From the NCBI RefSeq assembly GCF_039539485.1, contig NZ_BAABDF010000005.1:62001-126000 (forward strand): a stretch of DNA of 64,000 nt. The letters are read 5' to 3'. Position 1 is the first letter of the stretch. Each line of letters opens with the position of its first letter. The stretch is from Celeribacter arenosi (GTDB lineage Bacteria > Pseudomonadota > Alphaproteobacteria > Rhodobacterales > Rhodobacteraceae). A program made the position numbers and the translations under genes. Under the pieces are notes generated by a model. The model was not told the origin of the DNA. It did not search any database and saw nothing but the letters and a program-made list of their open reading frames with translations. Below are positions 24,072 to 32,001 of the stretch, in pieces.

Positions 24072-25115
24072 TCACTCGCCCCGCTTGGCGCTTTTGACCT
24101 TCATTGCGGACTTGACCATTTTTCCGAATTTGCGCCCACGTTGGCGGGTTTCGGCAATGGTTTCGGAGTTGCGCGTGTCTTCTTCGACCAGCTTGCGCCA
24201 ACGGGCAAGTCGATCAGCATCAAGACTGCCGTCGTCAAGTGCCGCGCGCACCGCACAGCCCGGTTCGGTGTCATGGGCGCAATCGGAGAATTTGCAGGCG
24301 GTGGTGAGATCGGTGATGTCCTCAAAGAGGGTCGAAATCCCCTCCGACGCATCGTGCAACGCCAATTCGCGCATGCCCGGTGTGTCGATGAGCCATCCAC
24401 CTGCCAGCATCCGATACATCGAACGAGCCGTAGTGGTGTGGCGCCCTTTGGCGTCGTCTTCGCGAATGTCCCCGATGTCGATATCGAGACCCGTCAACCC
24501 GCGCGCGATGGTGGATTTCCCCACACCCGACGACCCGACGAGGGCAATCGTTTGACCCGTGCTGCAGTATTTCGCCAGTTCGTCGAAGGCGTCGGGGTCT
24601 TTGGCGTTGAGAACGATGACCGCCGCCCCGTCATAGATCGCGCGTGCGCGCTCGGCATATTCTTCGGCGGTGATGTCTTCGGGCTTGTCTGCCTTTGTGA
24701 TGGCAATAACGGGCGTCGCCTCGGCTTCGATCGCGATGGCGAGATAGCGTTCCAGCCGTGCTTCGTTAAAGTCGTGGTTGCACGAGGTGGTGATAAACAA
24801 CGTGTCGATATTGGCCGCAATCAATTGCGCCTGCGACATCGGTCCGGCGGCTTTGCGCGAAATCAGCGTGCGTCGATCAAGGCGGCGGATAATCCGGTCG
24901 GGATCGATCAACGCAAAGTCGCCCACCGCGAAATCGGTCGCAACCAACTCGCCTGTCAACGGACGCTCTTCGCGCGACAGATCTGCTTTGAGCGCGATGA
25001 GGCTGCGTCGTCGCACTTCGGCGATGCGTACGGGCGTCAGGGTTTCGATTTCGTCGGTGGAAAGCTGGCTGGTGAAGAACTGCGTCCAGCCGAGAATTTT
25101 GAGGTCAGGTGTCAT
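24072..25115 (-). CDS. rsgA: Ribosome small subunit-dependent GTPase A
   Basis: The 347-residue protein is a circularly permuted GTPase: an N-terminal OB-fold, then G4 TKAD (residues 140-143), G1 GSSGVGKS (194-201) and G3 DTPG (244-247), followed by a zinc module with Cys274, Cys279, His281 and Cys287. RsgA checks late 30S subunit maturation. The basic C-terminus (GKMVKSAMKVKSAKRGE) may contact rRNA. It lies 61 bases upstream of dnaX on the same strand and downstream of the SRP RNA gene. Confidence 0.93.
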   Translation of the reverse strand: MTPDLKILGWTQFFTSQLSTDEIETLTPVRIAEVRRRSLIALKADLSREERPLTGELVATDFAVGDFALIDPDRIIRRLDRRTLISRKAAGPMSQAQLIAANIDTLFITTSCNHDFNEARLERYLAIAIEAEATPVIAITKADKPEDITAEEYAERARAIYDGAAVIVLNAKDPDAFDELAKYCSTGQTIALVGSSGVGKSTIARGLTGLDIDIGDIREDDAKGRHTTTARSMYRMLAGGWLIDTPGMRELALHDASEGISTLFEDITDLTTACKFSDCAHDTEPGCAVRAALDDGSLDADRLARWRKLVEEDTRNSETIAETRQRGRKFGKMVKSAMKVKSAKRGE

Positions 25116-25205
25116 GTGTCTGCCTTAGGGAACGGGATCATGAACCCACATCCGCCTGTGCGGTGGGGTGATGTGATCTCGGGCTGACCTGAAATGGGAT
25201 GTGCC

Positions 25206-25247
25206 TTAGGCGCAGGCCGCCCGAGGGGTGTTTTCAACAACAGTCAT
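25206..25247 (-). CDS. Possible 13-residue ORF downstream of the SRP RNA gene
   Basis: A 13-codon frame (MTVVENTPRAACA) starts 7 bases after GAGGAG, a near-perfect ribosome site, in the 90-odd bases between the SRP RNA and rsgA. The strong site makes translation plausible. No family is recognised and so short a frame may be chance; it could act as a leader affecting rsgA. Confidence 0.3.
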   Translation of the reverse strand: MTVVENTPRAACA

Positions 25248-25284
25248 TGATGATCTCCTCGGTTGGATTGCACAAAAGGGTTCG

Positions 25285-25382
25285 GGTGAGAGGCTGGACA
25301 ACGACCCAAGCGGGGCTCGTTACGGCTGCTTCCTTCCGGACCTGACCGGGTTGGCGAGGCGCTCGCCCGCGCCAACCTCTCA
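25285..25382 (-). ncRNA. ffs: Signal recognition particle 4.5S RNA
   Basis: The minus strand carries the diagnostic SRP domain IV segment GGTCAGGTCCGGAAGGAAGC, with the Ffh-binding bulges and GGAA tetraloop. The flanks pair into the long hairpin: GAGAGGTTGG at the 5' end complements CCAGCCTCTC at the 3' end. Length of about 98 bases fits the small bacterial type. The RNA joins Ffh to target nascent membrane proteins. End positions are estimates from the pairing and from the promoter at 25382-25417. Confidence 0.93.
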
Positions 25383-25417
25383 AGGTGACAGATAGGTGAC
25401 ATGGGCCGGATTCGCAA
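25382..25417 (-). promoter_or_regulatory. Probable sigma-70 promoter of the SRP RNA
   Basis: On the minus strand TTGCGA (25417-25412) is followed after exactly 17 bases by TATCTG (25394-25389), and the inferred RNA 5' end lies about 7 bases further. The fit to consensus is moderate but the position relative to the mature RNA is right. It overlaps nothing but the tail region after the permease gene. Confidence 0.6.
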
Positions 25418-25425
25418 GAGTGTGC

Positions 25426-26196
25426 TTAACCCTGCGGACGTTCCGCCCATCCGGCAAAGATTTTCTCCAGCCCCACCACGATGTAGTAGAGAACGATCCC
25501 CAGAAACGCCAAGGCGATCAGAACCGCGAACATCAACGGATAGTCGGCATTGATTTTCCCGCTGTCAAAGAGGTGGCCGAGGCCGCGACCATGCGGCTCA
25601 ACGATCTCCATCAGGTTGGTGCCGATAAAGGCCAGCGTGACCGCTACTTTCAGCGCCCCGAAAAATTCCGGCAGCGTTTTGGGCAGGGCGATTTTCCAGA
25701 AGATCGTCCATTTCGATGCGCCGAGCGAGCGCAGGATGTCGCGGTATTCCGGCTCCAAGGTCGACAGGCCAATGGAAACCGCCACGGAGATCGGAAAGAA
25801 GGAAATCATGAAGGCGATGAGAATGGTGTTGAAGTCGTGCTGCCCGATAAAGATCAGCGCAATGACGGGAACCAGCGTGGCCTTGGGAATGGCATTGAAG
25901 CCGACGAGGAGCGGGTAAAGCGCGTCACGCATCATGCGCGAAAACCCCATCACCATGCCGATTAACGTGCCGACAATGACCGCCAGCAGCAATCCCACAA
26001 CCGTGCGCCAAAGCGTATCCCAACCGTATTCGAGGAACAGCGGCCAGTATTTTATGAAAGCGGGGACGAGGTCGGACGGCGAGGCCATTTTGTAGTTTGG
26101 CCACCCTTTCACCCAGACGAGGAATTCCCATAGCGCGAGGAAAACGGTGATGGCGATGAGCGGCGTTGCGATTTTCCCCAGCGTCTTGTTCATCAC
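25426..26196 (-). CDS. ABC transporter permease (NitT/TauT type)
   Basis: The 256-residue inner-membrane protein has about six transmembrane helices and the BPD permease coupling motif EYRDILRSLGASKWTIFWKI (about residues 149-168), the EAA-loop that contacts the ATPase. It resembles SsuC/TauC/ThiX permeases. It overlaps the ATPase gene by 4 bases and is the last gene of the operon. The transported molecule is not identifiable from the sequence; related systems import nitrate, sulfonates, or pyrimidine/thiamine precursors. Confidence 0.9.
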   Translation of the reverse strand: MMNKTLGKIATPLIAITVFLALWEFLVWVKGWPNYKMASPSDLVPAFIKYWPLFLEYGWDTLWRTVVGLLLAVIVGTLIGMVMGFSRMMRDALYPLLVGFNAIPKATLVPVIALIFIGQHDFNTILIAFMISFFPISVAVSIGLSTLEPEYRDILRSLGASKWTIFWKIALPKTLPEFFGALKVAVTLAFIGTNLMEIVEPHGRGLGHLFDSGKINADYPLMFAVLIALAFLGIVLYYIVVGLEKIFAGWAERPQG

Positions 26197-26987
26197 GCGG
26201 CTTCCCCGTCTTTGGCGCGGCCTTGCGCGATTTCGATCTGGTGGCGAAGGCGATGGAGTATGTCGGTCGCTTCGGGTGTGTAGATGACTTCAAGGTCGGT
26301 GCGTCCCGACAGTTTGACGTCTTCGACATGCTGCGTTGTCGCCGGACGGCCCGACAGGACGACGACCTCATCGGCGAGATACACGCTCTCGCGCAGGTCG
26401 TGCGTAATCAACACGCCGGTAAACGGCTCCTCCTCGCGCAGACGGTGCATGGTTTGCCACAGGTCCTCGCGGGTGAAGGCGTCCAGCGCGCCGAACGGTT
26501 CGTCCATGATCAGCACATCGGGTTTGTGGACGATAGAACGGCATAGCGAGGCACGTTGGCGCATCCCGCCTGATAGCTCGGAAGGTCTTTTGTCCTCGAA
26601 CCCCTCCAGCCCGACAAGGGCGAGAAGTTCGCGACCGCGCTCTTCCTTTTGTTTCCGGGTCATTTTGTTGGGCACAATTTCCAGTGGCAACAAAACGTTC
26701 TGCAGGATCGAGCGCCATTCGAGAAGCACCGGGTTCTGAAACGCCATGCCGACCGTGGAGCGCGGCGATGTTACCCGCTCACCATGCAGCCAAACCTCGC
26801 CTTCATCGGGCTTCATCAGCCCCGCGATCAGGCGCGTGAGTGTGGATTTGCCACAACCCGAGGGTCCGACCACGGCGCAGAAATGGCCCTCCGGAACGGC
26901 GACGTTGAGATTTTTTAGAACCGGTAATGGGCCGTCCTCGGTCGAGTAGGCGTGTGTCACGCCTTTGATTTCAATGAGATTTTCCAT
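26193..26987 (-). CDS. ABC transporter ATP-binding protein (NitT/TauT type)
   Basis: The 264-residue ATPase has Walker A GPSGCGKST (near residue 42), the signature LSGGMRQRASLCR (near 138), Walker B VLIMDEPFGALD (near 158) and a switch His in LITHDLRES. It drives the importer formed with the adjacent permease. The start follows GGGGGCGACG, a weak ribosome site, and lies 70 bases after the binding-protein gene, with a hairpin in between that could lower its expression relative to the binding protein. Confidence 0.92.
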   Translation of the reverse strand: MENLIEIKGVTHAYSTEDGPLPVLKNLNVAVPEGHFCAVVGPSGCGKSTLTRLIAGLMKPDEGEVWLHGERVTSPRSTVGMAFQNPVLLEWRSILQNVLLPLEIVPNKMTRKQKEERGRELLALVGLEGFEDKRPSELSGGMRQRASLCRSIVHKPDVLIMDEPFGALDAFTREDLWQTMHRLREEEPFTGVLITHDLRESVYLADEVVVLSGRPATTQHVEDVKLSGRTDLEVIYTPEATDILHRLRHQIEIAQGRAKDGEAA

Positions 26988-27008
26988 CGTCGCCCCCGGT
27001 TATTCGTC

Positions 27009-27034
27009 GGGCGGGCCGCATCTTGGGCCCGCCC
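27009..27034 (-). promoter_or_regulatory. Intercistronic hairpin between binding-protein and ATPase genes
   Basis: GGGCGGGCC and GGCCCGCCC form a perfect 9-base stem with an 8-base loop and no T-run. In ABC operons such stems often protect the 3' end of the binding-protein message, yielding more binding protein than ATPase. That role is inference here. Confidence 0.5.
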
Positions 27035-27057
27035 GTTCAATATGTGCAATCGCGTGA

Positions 27058-28065
27058 TTACTTCAGCATCCGCGCGTCTGCGGCAGGCAGATACGCATCG
27101 GTGAAATAGGCCGCTGCATCTGGCTCGGCCTGGAATTCGTAGACCATCTTCAGCTGCTCGAGCGAGCTTGCAAAGCGATCCGCGTCAATTCCACCGAGAC
27201 CGTTCGCCATCGCGAAATCAGTCGCGACATTGGCGTCAATGGAGAGTTCGAGGCGGCGTGTTTCCAATGCCGCATCCGCTGCGGGGTTACGCACGATCAG
27301 GCTCTCGACGGCTTTGGCCGGATCAGCGATGGCATCTTTCCAACCGGCGGCAACGGCGGTGAGGAAGCCGGTGACGGCCTCCGGGTTTGTCGCCGCAAAG
27401 TCGGTGTTGACGATGATCGCGTTGCCATAAAGGTCGAGACCATAATCGGTCATCAGGATGGTCGAGATGTCATCCTCAGGCACGCCGAGACGCACAAGGT
27501 TGAGGTAGGAGGAGAAGGAGAAGCCGGTGACGGCATCCACCTGACCCTCGGCCAGCATCGGTTCGCGTGTCGGAAAACCAACCGGCTCAACCGTGATCTT
27601 TTCCATATCGAGACCGTTCTCGGCGGCAAAGATCGGGAACTGTGCCCATGCGCCATCGGGTGGCGGCGCGCCGAGCACGTGCCCCTCGAGGTCCTTGGGC
27701 GCTTCAATCCCGAGCGATTTGCGGCCCACAATGGCAAAGGGTGGCGCGTCATAGATCATCATCACGGCCGTTACCGGCGCGCCGGGATTTTGGTCGAGGA
27801 ATTTGATCAGCGAGTTGATATCGGCAAACCCGACGGGGAAGGCGCCTGTGGCAACTTTCGGAATCGCGTCGAGCGATCCGGTGCCTGCGCTGATCTCAAC
27901 GGAAAGATCGGCGGCGGCAAAGTGACCATTGTCGATGGCGACGAAATAGGGCGCAGAAGGACCTTCGAATTTCCAGTCCAGCGCGAATGGCATCTCTGTC
28001 TCTGCGGCGAGCGCGGTTGTGGACAGCGCGAGGGCCGCGATGGCGGCGAATGGTTTCGTAAACAT
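27058..28065 (-). CDS. ABC transporter substrate-binding protein (NMT1/SsuA-like)
   Basis: The 335-residue precursor has a signal peptide (MFTKPFAAIAALALSTTALA) and the NMT1/THI5-like periplasmic fold, with ALDWKFEGPSAPYFVAIDNG at the mature start and FADINSLIKFL near residue 84. It captures a small organic ligand for the ABC importer. No thiamine riboswitch lies upstream, so a thiamine-precursor role is not supported; taurine, sulfonate or pyrimidine remain options. The ATG at 28065 follows AAGGGGAG and restores the signal peptide; an in-frame upstream start does not. Confidence 0.88.
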   Translation of the reverse strand: MFTKPFAAIAALALSTTALAAETEMPFALDWKFEGPSAPYFVAIDNGHFAAADLSVEISAGTGSLDAIPKVATGAFPVGFADINSLIKFLDQNPGAPVTAVMMIYDAPPFAIVGRKSLGIEAPKDLEGHVLGAPPPDGAWAQFPIFAAENGLDMEKITVEPVGFPTREPMLAEGQVDAVTGFSFSSYLNLVRLGVPEDDISTILMTDYGLDLYGNAIIVNTDFAATNPEAVTGFLTAVAAGWKDAIADPAKAVESLIVRNPAADAALETRRLELSIDANVATDFAMANGLGGIDADRFASSLEQLKMVYEFQAEPDAAAYFTDAYLPAADARMLK

Positions 28066-28183
28066 GTAACTCCCCTTGTGAATTTCAGCGCCCAAGATGG
28101 CCTTGCGCCGGTGGCGTGACGAGAGACCGGCGTGCTCAGCGCACTCCAATCGAGGTTGCCGGTTTAAATTCCATCAAAAAAGG

Positions 28184-28213
28184 AGCAATTGCTACAATTT
28201 TAAGCAGCAATTG
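28184..28213. promoter_or_regulatory. Palindrome and 22-base-spaced direct repeat upstream of the ABC importer
   Basis: AGCAATTGCT (28184-28193) is a perfect 10-base palindrome, and AGCAATTG recurs at 28206, 22 bases later, i.e. about two helical turns. It lies about 120 bases upstream of the binding-protein start. This layout suits two dimers of one regulator. No regulator gene is adjacent. Confidence 0.4.
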
Positions 28214-28302
28214 TGCCGAGCAGCCGTTTGAATCCTCTGTCGAGCAGTCCAGACCACTGTCAGAATCGCAATTTGCGGCAGTTTCAGGGGGAGGCGCCCA
28301 AG

Positions 28303-28332
28303 AAAAAAGCGGCGCCCTAAGACGCCGCTTTT
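28303..28332 (-). terminator. Rho-independent terminator of the phosphodiesterase gene
   Basis: On the minus strand AAAAGCGGCG pairs with CGCCGCTTTT, followed by TTCTT, 17 bases after the stop codon of the phosphodiesterase gene. It separates that gene from the ABC importer on the same strand. Confidence 0.85.
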
Positions 28333-28348
28333 CAATCGTTTGGTGCGA

Positions 28349-30322
28349 TCACAGCGTGATGCGGAACCGTGAGAACCCGTCATCGCCCGCGCCGGCCTCG
28401 TCGATGGTCAGCCCTTCCAACTCCGAAAGGTGGGACTGTGCGGCAGGGCCGGTATCAAAGAGGACGGTTGCCCCATCAAGTGGCGCGAAAGACCAGTTAA
28501 AATCTGCCTTCGGATTCACTGTCCCGTTATCAACGATATAGCGCACGATGATGTCGCGGTTGGTGTCTGGCCCTTCAAAGATCACGGTCGACCCGTCCGC
28601 GCCGGGGAAATCCCCGCCGCCGCCCGCGCGATAGTTGTTGGTGGCGACGATGAACTCCATGTCGTCCGTTACCGGCGCGCCATCGATCGCGAGGTTCACA
28701 ATCCGCGATGCTTCGGGGTTGAGTGGTCCGCCCTTGGCGTCAAAACGCGACGGCTGGCTCAGGTCGATCTGGTAGGTCACCCCGTCGATCACATCGAAGT
28801 TGTAGGAGGGAAAGTCGGGGTTGAGCAAAATGGCGTCTTTCGTGCCCGCCTCGACCTGATTGAACATCCCCGCAGAGCGTTCGAGCCACCCTTTCAACTG
28901 GGCGCCATTAATACGCACTGCACGGATCGTGTTTGGGTAGAGATAGAGGTCGGCCACGTTTTTGATCGCAATCGCACCCGGTGCGACGTCGGTGTAATAT
29001 TCAGGACCACCGCGACCACCGGCTTTAAAGGGTGCTGCTGCAGAGAGAAGCGGCAAGCCTTCGTACTCGGTGCCCTTCATCATTTCCGCCATGTACCACA
29101 TCTGCGCATTCGACACGATCTGGACCGATGGGTCGTCGGCGACGAGGGCAAAGTAGGAATGTAGCGGAGCTTCCGTTTTTCCGACAGCGCGGCGCACATA
29201 GGCCAGCGTTTCATCGTGATCCTTTTGCGCAGCGGCGATAACGGCAGGCACATCTTCGACAAGTGCCGTGACGGAGCGGTCCTCGTTGCGTTGGGCGATC
29301 TTGCGGGTTTCGCAGGCAGTGGTCACCACACGCCATTCGCCACCTTCACGCTCCAACATCAGGTCGATCACACCCAAATCGGAGCCCCAGAACCCGCCCA
29401 TAACGGCCGGTTTGCCGTGGATCAGGCCCTTTTCGGCATCCACCGCTGCGTAGTCGGCATAGGTGGGGGAGGGGAAGACAAGGTGCGAGTGTCCGGTCAT
29501 GAGCGCGTCGATCCCGTCAATCGCGGCCAACGGCACAGAGGCGTTTTCGAGCCCCTCTTTGTCTTCTGCCGTTCCAATGCCGGAGTGGGACAGCGCAATG
29601 ATGATATCGGCGCCTTTTTCCTTCATCTCGGGAACATAGGCGCGCGCGGTTTCCAATATATCGCGGGCGTTCACGTTGCCTTCGAGGTGGCGGCGATCCC
29701 ATGTCATGATCTGGGGCGGCACAAAGCCGATGAGCCCGACCTTGATGGAATGCTTTTCGCCCGCGCCATCGGTGATCTCGCGATCGAGGATCACATAAGG
29801 CGGCAGCAAAGTGGTGTCCGCGCGCGGGTTCGCACCCATTTCTTTGACAACATTGGCCGAGATCACTGGGAAATCCGCGCCGGCTAGCGATTTCATCAGG
29901 AAATCGAGACCGTAGTTGAATTCGTGATTACCCAGCGTAGAGGCGTCAAAACCAACCGCATTCATCGCCGCAATGATCGGGTGCAGATCGCCCTCTTTCA
30001 TGCCGCGCTCATAGGCGATGTAATCGCCCATGGGATTGCCCTGCAAAAAATCACCGTTGTCGAGCAACATCGAATTCGTCGCCTCGGCGCGGATTTGTTC
30101 AATGTAGGCTGCGGTGCGGGACAGGCCAACGGTGTCGACCGGTCGGTCCGAATAATAGTCATAGGGAAAGACGTGAACGTGAAGGTCCGTCGTTTCCATA
30201 ATGCGAAGATGAGCCTGATTGGCGGCTGCGCGGGCTGAGTATGGGTGCAGTGCGATCAAGGCGGTTCCAGCAATCGTGCCGCCAAGGAAATTGCGGCGTG
30301 TGAGTTGGGTCGTCAGGGTCAT
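28349..30322 (-). CDS. cpdB: Bifunctional 2',3'-cyclic-nucleotide 2'-phosphodiesterase/3'-nucleotidase
   Basis: The 657-residue protein has a twin-arginine signal (TRRNFLGG, residues 8-15) and a calcineurin-type metallophosphatase domain with METTDLHVHVFPYDYYSD, LLDNGDFLQGNP, TLGNHEFNYGLDF and MTGHSHLVF, followed by a C-terminal 5'-nucleotidase domain (about residues 370-600). It hydrolyses 2',3'-cyclic nucleotides and 3'-nucleotides in the periplasm for phosphate and nucleoside salvage. The ATG at 30322 is chosen because it gives the Tat signal. It is a single gene with its own terminator. The nearby RNase T2 would supply its cyclic substrates. Confidence 0.93.
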   Translation of the reverse strand: MTLTTQLTRRNFLGGTIAGTALIALHPYSARAAANQAHLRIMETTDLHVHVFPYDYYSDRPVDTVGLSRTAAYIEQIRAEATNSMLLDNGDFLQGNPMGDYIAYERGMKEGDLHPIIAAMNAVGFDASTLGNHEFNYGLDFLMKSLAGADFPVISANVVKEMGANPRADTTLLPPYVILDREITDGAGEKHSIKVGLIGFVPPQIMTWDRRHLEGNVNARDILETARAYVPEMKEKGADIIIALSHSGIGTAEDKEGLENASVPLAAIDGIDALMTGHSHLVFPSPTYADYAAVDAEKGLIHGKPAVMGGFWGSDLGVIDLMLEREGGEWRVVTTACETRKIAQRNEDRSVTALVEDVPAVIAAAQKDHDETLAYVRRAVGKTEAPLHSYFALVADDPSVQIVSNAQMWYMAEMMKGTEYEGLPLLSAAAPFKAGGRGGPEYYTDVAPGAIAIKNVADLYLYPNTIRAVRINGAQLKGWLERSAGMFNQVEAGTKDAILLNPDFPSYNFDVIDGVTYQIDLSQPSRFDAKGGPLNPEASRIVNLAIDGAPVTDDMEFIVATNNYRAGGGGDFPGADGSTVIFEGPDTNRDIIVRYIVDNGTVNPKADFNWSFAPLDGATVLFDTGPAAQSHLSELEGLTIDEAGAGDDGFSRFRITL

Positions 30323-30344
30323 GTCGCCTCTCCGTATTGTTTGC

Positions 30345-30359
30345 CTTAGACAGTCTAGG
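30345..30359. promoter_or_regulatory. Near-perfect palindrome upstream of cpdB
   Basis: CTTAGAC and GTCTAGG flank one central A, matching at 6 of 7 pairs. The element is 23 bases upstream of the cpdB start, in a 221-base AT-rich region shared with divergent nudC. It could be an operator; no T-run follows on either side. Confidence 0.3.
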
Positions 30360-30543
30360 CACGGGGAAAGACAAACCGGTGACATTTTTTTCAGATTAAC
30401 GCGGGGCCGGTATTAAAAATACTCTTAAAAGTCGATATGACAAAAATTAATCAACCTTAGGTTGCATTATGTACATTTGTGCTGGCAGAGCAATAGGTCA
30501 GCGACCTTGCATCGATTTAAATGATTCTGGAGGCTCCACGACG

Positions 30544-31503
30544 ATGGGGAAAACGTACAATAGAGAATCAGTAACTTTCGCGGCGGGACGCCTAGACCGA
30601 TCTGCTGTGGCACGGGCCGAGGCGTCGTCATCTTGGGATCTGGAGCACGCGCTCGTGCTGCCGATGTGGCGACTGAAACCGCTCGTGCGCGAAGACGGGC
30701 GGCTTGCCCTGATCCCGTCAAAGGCACCAATTCTGTCAAACCTCCCCTCGGAGCCGCTCTTTCTAGGGCTGGCCGAAAACAACGGCGCACCGGTTTTTGC
30801 CGCCGATCTGTCGCATCTGGATCCCGTGGAGGATGCCGTCGATGCAGGACCCTTTGATCCGGTTTCAACGGCGGTGCGCGGCGTAAAAGAGGGTCAGTTC
30901 GTGGACCTACGTGGCGCCATGGGGGGACTTGACGGGTGGGAGGCCGAATTGGCGGCCACCGCGCGCGGGTTGCTCGCGTGGCACCGCACACATGGATTTT
31001 GCGCAGCCTGTGGTGAGCCGAGCGTGATCGCCATGGGCGGATGGGAGCGGCGATGCGGTGCCTGTTCTGCCGTTCATTATCCGCGCACCGACCCGGTCGT
31101 GATCATGTTGGTGACATATGGGAACTCTGTTCTTCTGGGCCGGAATAAGGAGTGGCCGGAGAACATGTATTCCCTTCTCGCCGGTTTCGTCGAACCCGGG
31201 GAGCCGATCGAGGCCGCCGTGCGCCGCGAAGTATTGGAGGAATCCGCGATACGTATCGGCCGCGTGGACTACATCGCGAGCCAACCTTGGCCCTTCCCAA
31301 CATCCTTGATGATCGGTTGCCGCGCAGAGGCGCTAAGCCATGAAATCACGATTGATCCCGCAGAGCTGGAAGCCGCGCTTTGGGTGCCCCGTGAACGCGT
31401 TGCATCGGCCATGGCGGGGCTCGATCCGTCGCTAAAGCCCGCGCGAAAAGGTGCAATTGCTCATTTTCTCCTGACCCGATGGCTTGAAGATCGCCTCGAT
31501 TAA
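30544..31503 (+). CDS. nudC: NAD(+) diphosphatase
   Basis: The 319-residue protein matches NudC: a variable N-terminal domain, a zinc ribbon (Cys153, 156, 171, 174 in FCAACGEP and CGACSAVHYP), the Nudix box starting GFVEPGEPIEAAVRREVLEE near residue 214, and the NADH-specific SQPWPFPTSLMIG. It cleaves NAD(H) to NMN(H) and AMP and in E. coli removes NAD caps from RNA. I prefer the ATG at 30544; in-frame upstream starts reach 30469. A GGAGG lies 10 bases ahead. The SRPBCC gene follows. Confidence 0.94.
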   Translation: MGKTYNRESVTFAAGRLDRSAVARAEASSSWDLEHALVLPMWRLKPLVREDGRLALIPSKAPILSNLPSEPLFLGLAENNGAPVFAADLSHLDPVEDAVDAGPFDPVSTAVRGVKEGQFVDLRGAMGGLDGWEAELAATARGLLAWHRTHGFCAACGEPSVIAMGGWERRCGACSAVHYPRTDPVVIMLVTYGNSVLLGRNKEWPENMYSLLAGFVEPGEPIEAAVRREVLEESAIRIGRVDYIASQPWPFPTSLMIGCRAEALSHEITIDPAELEAALWVPRERVASAMAGLDPSLKPARKGAIAHFLLTRWLEDRLD

Positions 31504-31538
31504 GCGAATAAACGCGGGACCATGGAAGGAGTGACCCC

Positions 31539-31997
31539 ATGAAATTTTCGACCCGCACGGATATCGATGCGCCGATTGATTACGTTTTCGCGCGCGTGAC
31601 CGAATACGATGCGCTCGAACGCCAGGCGATGCGTCGCGGGGTCACCGTGCAACGTCGCGCGGACGCCACGCAGCCGAGTTGGGACCTAAAGGTTCCGTTC
31701 CGCGGTAAACTGCGCGACATGCGCGCGGACGTGATCGAAACCGATCCGCCTCATAGCCTCAAAGCCGTGGCATTGTCTGGCGGGTTGAACATGGAAATCA
31801 CCATAACTCTGGTCGCCCTCTCGCCGCGCCGCACGCGCCTGACATTGGGATATGAGGTGCGGCCACAAACGCTTTCGGCGCGCATCCTCGTGCAATCCGT
31901 CAAATTCGCGAAAAACACGCTGCAGAAGCGGTTCGAAAAACGCGTGAGCACCATGTCCGAACGGTTGTCGACCGACTACGCCAAAACGGTCGCCTGA
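31539..31997 (+). CDS. SRPBCC family protein
   Basis: The 152-residue soluble protein has the START/SRPBCC helix-grip pattern: MKFSTRTDIDAPIDYVFARV at the start, beta-strands in the middle (MRADVIETDPPHSLKAVALSG) and a long C-terminal helix (SARILVQSVKFAKNTLQKRF). Such proteins bind hydrophobic ligands in a central cavity; no ligand or catalytic residue can be named. A GGAAGGAGTG precedes the start. It is 35 bases after nudC and convergent with pheA, 4 bases away. Confidence 0.8.
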   Translation: MKFSTRTDIDAPIDYVFARVTEYDALERQAMRRGVTVQRRADATQPSWDLKVPFRGKLRDMRADVIETDPPHSLKAVALSGGLNMEITITLVALSPRRTRLTLGYEVRPQTLSARILVQSVKFAKNTLQKRFEKRVSTMSERLSTDYAKTVA

Positions 31998-32001
31998 GCG
32001 A

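Noticed and set aside
28066..28348. A thiamine (TPP) riboswitch upstream of the NMT1-like binding protein
   Set aside because: The conserved CTGAGA and ACCTGAT elements are not present in the leader.
30376..30400. A Pho box upstream of cpdB (CTG-A-rich-TGTCA on the minus strand)
   Set aside because: Only one half-site resembles CTGTCAT and the spacing is wrong.
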